Of a stretch of 39,349 nucleotides of DNA, positions 36,493 to 39,349 are shown one piece after another. A program made the translations under genes and the position numbers. Position 1 is the first letter of the stretch. Every line of letters starts with the position of its first letter. The DNA comes from an uncultured Ectothiorhodospiraceae bacterium (GTDB taxonomy: Bacteria; Pseudomonadota; Gammaproteobacteria; S012-40), in NCBI GenBank assembly GCA_945787125.1, contig CALZHW010000016.1, positions 1 to 39,349 on the forward strand, read 5' to 3'. A model generated the notes under the pieces. It worked only from the letters and a program-made list of their open reading frames with translations. It did not search any database and was not told where the DNA came from.

Positions 36493-36730
36493 CCTAGATT
36501 CCGCAGTTGAACGTTTACAGGTTAATATAACATCATGAATTTATTAAATATATCAACTGCACTGCAGTTCACCCTTTGGCTGAGTCACTGCAACCTGTAT
36601 TGCACGCCCCTTTGCACTGCCTTGCTATATGAAATATTTCCCAAAGGGAACAACCATTTGGGAAATATTTCATTACGCAATTCAGCACAAAATGACGCAC
36701 ACTACAGGCTGCTCAACTGCGGATTCTAGG
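36493..36730. mobile_element. 238-bp MITE with CCTAGA-type ends
   Basis: The ends CCTAGATTCCGCAGTTGA and TCAACTGCGGATTCTAGG are inverted repeats with one mismatch. Immediately outside both ends is ATAAT, a 5-bp target duplication. Inside lies a perfect 17-bp inverted repeat, ATGAAATATTTCCCAAA (36629-36645) and its complement (36657-36673), around an 11-base loop. The ends match those of the 162-bp elements at 28012 and 33209 in the pattern CCTAGA-T---CAGTTG, but the interior is different. No transposase is encoded. ISEcp1-type (IS1380) ends also begin CCTAGATTC and give 5-bp duplications. A 64-codon frame inside it is not called. Confidence 0.85.
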
Positions 36731-36779
36731 ATAATACATCTTAATTTAAAGCACATACCGTAAAAGTATGTTTTTGATA

Positions 36780-37838
36780 CTATGCTGCGCAAATGCCATA
36801 TTTTGGTAAGACATCATGTATAATATGAAATCGATGTGCTTGAATGGCATCGTGAAATAGTTTCCAATCACTCTTTAAAAATTCTTTTTTATACTTATGA
36901 ACAGGTAAATCATGACTGCTTCCCAAAGACTGTTCTTTCCAGGAATGTCTACCGCGTGCAGCATAACTTATTGTTTCGTTACCAAAGCCAAATTCATTTT
37001 CCCGAATGGCATGAAGCCACTTTTTATGGCGCTTATCACCCTCTTTATCTTTGATACTAATAAACATATTATGCAGTTTTGAATACACAATCTCGTTCAA
37101 CCCATTCACATTAGCATCAGGATCCTTTAAGCGGTATCGTTGCATTGCTTTACACATTTCATTTGCCGCTTCACAAAAGTCGTTAGGATTATCCCTTTCA
37201 ATAACATCGCCAAGGCCATTACGGTAGGTCCAAGACAAAAAAGGCATATCTGGGAAAATATTTGCTCGCCCATGACCCAAGGGTGGAATTGCATCATCTA
37301 AAATATCAAAAAGAAACTGCTTCAACTTACCATTAAACACATTTGTATCGCCAATCTCTTCCGCATCTTCCACCTCATTTATTTCATGCAATACCCCAGC
37401 AAAACCTTGGTGAGCCCAAGTATCAGCAAATATATGCATCACCACACCCAAACGATATAAATGATATAACTTATCTTGCTCGACAATCGCCTGTCGTACC
37501 ATATCTCTGGCAACATGACTATTTCGCCTGCACACAATTTTATTGATAAACGAACCTGAAGGATCCTGCCCTGCCTCATAACCACCATTGCCCGGTAAAA
37601 AATGAAATGCCAACCAGACTTGATGGTTAGCCAATTCAATCGTATTCCGCTTATCAAGCATTTTATGCGCGGAGCTAATCCGGTTAAAAACCGCCCTATT
37701 CTCAAAAAATATAGGGCCTTTACTTGTTGCGTCATCTACATACTGCGAGCAATAAGCTATTATTTCTGCATCAGGCTGCTCAAACCCAGCACAACGCGCT
37801 ATCACATAAGTAGTGGCATGATGAAAATCGATTTGCAT
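36780..37838 (-). CDS. DUF6765-type protein (unknown function, His/Asp-rich)
   Basis: A 352-residue cytoplasmic protein. The opening MQIDFHHATTYVIARCAGFEQPDAEIIAYCSQYVDDATS, the later ISSAHKMLD and VWLAFHFLPGNGG, and VVMHIFADTWAHQGFAG are the conserved blocks of the family I know as DUF6765. The many conserved His and Asp residues (HH at 6-7, DD at 35-36, HIFADTWAH) recall metal-dependent hydrolases of the zinc phospholipase C/nuclease type, so a metal-dependent esterase is a fair guess. It follows the activase gene by 17 bases, with a near-perfect AAGGAGG Shine-Dalgarno site, so it belongs to the glycyl-radical operon. Its function is not established. Confidence 0.8.
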   Translation of the reverse strand: MQIDFHHATTYVIARCAGFEQPDAEIIAYCSQYVDDATSKGPIFFENRAVFNRISSAHKMLDKRNTIELANHQVWLAFHFLPGNGGYEAGQDPSGSFINKIVCRRNSHVARDMVRQAIVEQDKLYHLYRLGVVMHIFADTWAHQGFAGVLHEINEVEDAEEIGDTNVFNGKLKQFLFDILDDAIPPLGHGRANIFPDMPFLSWTYRNGLGDVIERDNPNDFCEAANEMCKAMQRYRLKDPDANVNGLNEIVYSKLHNMFISIKDKEGDKRHKKWLHAIRENEFGFGNETISYAARGRHSWKEQSLGSSHDLPVHKYKKEFLKSDWKLFHDAIQAHRFHIIHDVLPKYGICAA

Positions 37839-37855
37839 GACAATTCCTCCTTACA

Positions 37856-38752
37856 TTACAGGAATGATTTGAAATATTGAATACTATGCTCTAGCTCTGC
37901 TGCTGACATAAAGTTGTGACGTTCGTAGCTAGATTTCAGCCCTAAATATTTTAATTTATCCGTCCACAATGGGTTATAAGGCAACAACACAGCCTTATCA
38001 ATGCCGTGCCGCTTCAAAAAAATAGCGATTGCCTTTAGATTCTTTTCAGTGGCTGTGATCCCTGGAATCAAAGGAATTCTCGGAATCACGTTAATAGAAT
38101 TATCTTGCACGAGCTTCTCAAAATTCTCTAGAATTAGCCGGTTGGATTGCCCGGTATATTGGTGACTGGCTTTCTCACCCATCAGCTTTAAGTCGAAATA
38201 AATCAGATCAAGATACGGAAGCATTAAATCAGTAAATTTTCGGAAATTGAAAAAACCACTAGTCTCCAATGCCGTGTGCACACTGCGTTGCTTGAGCGCC
38301 TGCAGAAACTTACCAGAAAATTCCATCTGTTGTGTGGCTTCCCCACCAGAAAGTGTCACACCACCGCCACTTGAACGGAAAAAGGCCTCATCAATCATCA
38401 CTCGATACAATAACTCATCCAGTGAAATTCCATAACCTACGGGCTCAAGAGCATGCGTTGGGCAAACAGCAAAACATTTGTCACAGCGGACGCATTGTTC
38501 AAAGTCAACATATAGCTTATCAACAAAACTTAAACAATGCGTTTCACAGACCGAAACACAAGCAACATCACATTGCGCTGGTTTACACAAACTTTCGTTA
38601 TAGGAAACCACTGATACATCATTTTTGCCTTCCGGATTTTGACACCAGACGCAAGACAGCGGACATCCTTTAAAAAACACAGTTGTACGAATACCAGGGC
38701 CATCTTCGCTGCAGTCCCGCTTAATATCAAAAACATGTGCCTGAAGATCCAA
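37856..38752 (-). CDS. glycyl-radical-enzyme activating protein (radical SAM)
   Basis: A 298-residue radical SAM enzyme of the PflA-like group that installs the glycyl radical on a partner enzyme. The SAM-cluster motif is CPLSCVWC (C30, C34, C37), preceded by the DGPGIRTTVFFKGC signature. An insert carries further cysteines for extra [4Fe-4S] clusters: C56, C61, C65, C69, C73 and then C87, C90, C93, C97 (CVRCDKCFAVCP). GGGVTLSGGE is the SAM-binding GGE motif. This two-cluster insert is typical of activases for dehydratase-, decarboxylase- or fumarate-adding-type enzymes, not pyruvate formate-lyase itself. The start is TTG 38752, with GAGGG 7 bases upstream. The target enzyme is not in the window. 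Confidence 0.93.
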   Translation of the reverse strand: MDLQAHVFDIKRDCSEDGPGIRTTVFFKGCPLSCVWCQNPEGKNDVSVVSYNESLCKPAQCDVACVSVCETHCLSFVDKLYVDFEQCVRCDKCFAVCPTHALEPVGYGISLDELLYRVMIDEAFFRSSGGGVTLSGGEATQQMEFSGKFLQALKQRSVHTALETSGFFNFRKFTDLMLPYLDLIYFDLKLMGEKASHQYTGQSNRLILENFEKLVQDNSINVIPRIPLIPGITATEKNLKAIAIFLKRHGIDKAVLLPYNPLWTDKLKYLGLKSSYERHNFMSAAELEHSIQYFKSFL

Positions 38753-38783
38753 ACTGAGCCCTCAATTTTATAACTATTGTTTA

Positions 38784-38960
38784 GGAACGTGCATGAAATA
38801 AATTGGACATCTGACGCTCATATTTAGTCTGTATTGGCACGTTCTTCAATCACAAAAGTGCAGGAATAGTCATTCTATTTCGAGTTTTTTTGATTGAAGA
38901 ACGTGCCAAGACGGGCTGAAGATGAGATGTAAGATGGGTAAGTTCTTTCATGCACGTTCC
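38784..38960. mobile_element. 177-bp nested palindromic MITE
   Basis: The outer ends GGAACGTGCATGAAA and TTTCATGCACGTTCC are perfect 15-bp inverted repeats. The inner arms GGCACGTTCTTCAATCA (38836-38852) and TGATTGAAGAACGTGCC (38891-38907) are perfect 17-bp inverted repeats around a 38-base centre. The sequence between outer and inner arms is also imperfectly complementary, so each half of the element pairs with the other over about 70 bases. TTA occurs on both flanks. The right end supplies the last codons and stop of the gene at 38948. The ends vaguely recall IS5-family termini (GGAAGGTGC), which is only a suggestion. Confidence 0.85.
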
Positions 38961-39349
38961 TTAACCAGTCCCAACTCTAATTCGACTTCTTTAGCGATGG
39001 CACCCAACTTAAACAAATGACCCACATTGCCGGTCAACTGCACAATGTTTTCTAGCAATAAACCCACAATATCAATTCCATCTCTACCAATTAATCTCAA
39101 AATCGAATTGACATCGCGAAAACGTATGACTAAATCGACTTTATCTGGATCAGCTTCTATCTTATCGGCTTCTTTTTCAGTTAAAACATCGCTAGAAATA
39201 ACGGCCAAGGAATTTAAACAATGCCCGAAAGGAGTTTCTACGAATAAATCATCTAGATTAGGGCAAAACTTTAAATATACATTCATATTATCATCGGCTT
39301 TTCGTGTTCGAATGAGAAATTTTCCTTGATAATATCTTTTATTATTAAG
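38948..39349 (-). CDS. SCP2-like domain protein, partial (runs off the window)
   Basis: The frame is open from the window end to the stop at 38948, at least 133 codons, so the gene most likely continues beyond 39349. An internal ATG at 39286 has no convincing Shine-Dalgarno site. The part seen has strands (GKFLIRTRK, NVYLKFCP) followed by DPDKVDLVIRFRDVNSILRLIGRDGIDIVGLLLENIVQLTGNVGHLFKLGAIAKEVELELGL. That tail matches the SCP2/sterol-carrier pattern of a strand, a helix and a 'G-x-x-x-x-L-F-K-L' turn-helix. The last residues (KERA) and the stop come from a palindromic element. It is upstream of the activase gene on the same strand, so it probably belongs to the glycyl-radical locus. The SCP2 call is by eye. 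Confidence 0.6.
   Translation of the reverse strand, partial: LNNKRYYQGKFLIRTRKADDNMNVYLKFCPNLDDLFVETPFGHCLNSLAVISSDVLTEKEADKIEADPDKVDLVIRFRDVNSILRLIGRDGIDIVGLLLENIVQLTGNVGHLFKLGAIAKEVELELGLVKERA

Noticed and set aside
36535..36729. 64-codon plus-strand frame upstream of the MipA/OmpV gene
   Set aside because: It lies wholly inside the 238-bp MITE and includes its palindrome; no start signal.

Overview
The window looks like a chromosomal segment of a free-living gammaproteobacterium. It carries the conserved tig-clpP-clpX-lon-hupB-ppiD block, with tRNA-Val and tRNA-Asp genes between hupB and ppiD, a prmB-aroC pair, fabI, a MipA/OmpV outer-membrane protein and several lipoproteins with Gram-negative lipoboxes. 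The sequence leans AT-rich, and its intergenic regions are unusually full of short inverted-repeat elements. I cannot name the species.

Layout. 1-2.4 kb: an NTF2-like protein, a repeat element, then a MoaD/ThiS-like beta-grasp protein followed by an Asp-box beta-propeller. 2.4-5.9 kb: a two-gene operon (class IV aminotransferase, then an ArgC-type reductase) facing a divergent MocR-type regulator. 6.0-12.8 kb: a four-gene minus-strand peptide-type ABC importer (lipoprotein binding protein, two permeases, fused double ATPase). 13.0-13.8 kb: fabI. 13.9-17.8 kb: a minus-strand redox group (MauG/CcpA-type di-haem peroxidase, a small cupredoxin, a di-haem cytochrome c) behind a chemoreceptor gene. 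17.8-18.1 kb: two 24-bp tandem arrays. 18.2-21.8 kb: a tight operon for a membrane Ser/Thr kinase, a lipoprotein polysaccharide deacetylase and a TPR lipoprotein, probably a cell-envelope system. 22.2-25.5 kb: prmB, aroC and an MFS transporter overlapping aroC. 25.7-35.3 kb: tRNA-Leu and the protein-quality-control block, with a good sigma-32-type promoter before lon and clear terminators after clpX, lon, the tRNAs and ppiD. 35.4-36.7 kb: a repeat element, a MipA/OmpV protein and a miniature transposable element. 36.8-39.3 kb: a DUF6765-type protein, a glycyl-radical-enzyme activase and, running off the window, a protein with an SCP2-like pattern. The glycyl radical enzyme itself is not in the window.

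The strongest non-gene signals are the mobile-element relics. Three elements (28012, 33209, 36493) share termini of the form CCTAGA-T---CAGTTG; two of them have 5-bp flanking direct repeats, which resembles IS1380-family (ISEcp1-like) ends. A nested giant palindrome (38784-38960) supplies the last codons of the SCP2-like gene. A repeat of about 170-200 bp lies in opposite orientations near the two ends of the window (481 and 35405). A 110-bp element with 29-bp inverted ends lies at 2274. The best candidates for undescribed biology are the glycyl-radical/SCP2/DUF6765 locus, the kinase-deacetylase-TPR operon, the chemoreceptor/MauG/cupredoxin group and the ArgC-like/class IV aminotransferase/MocR locus.
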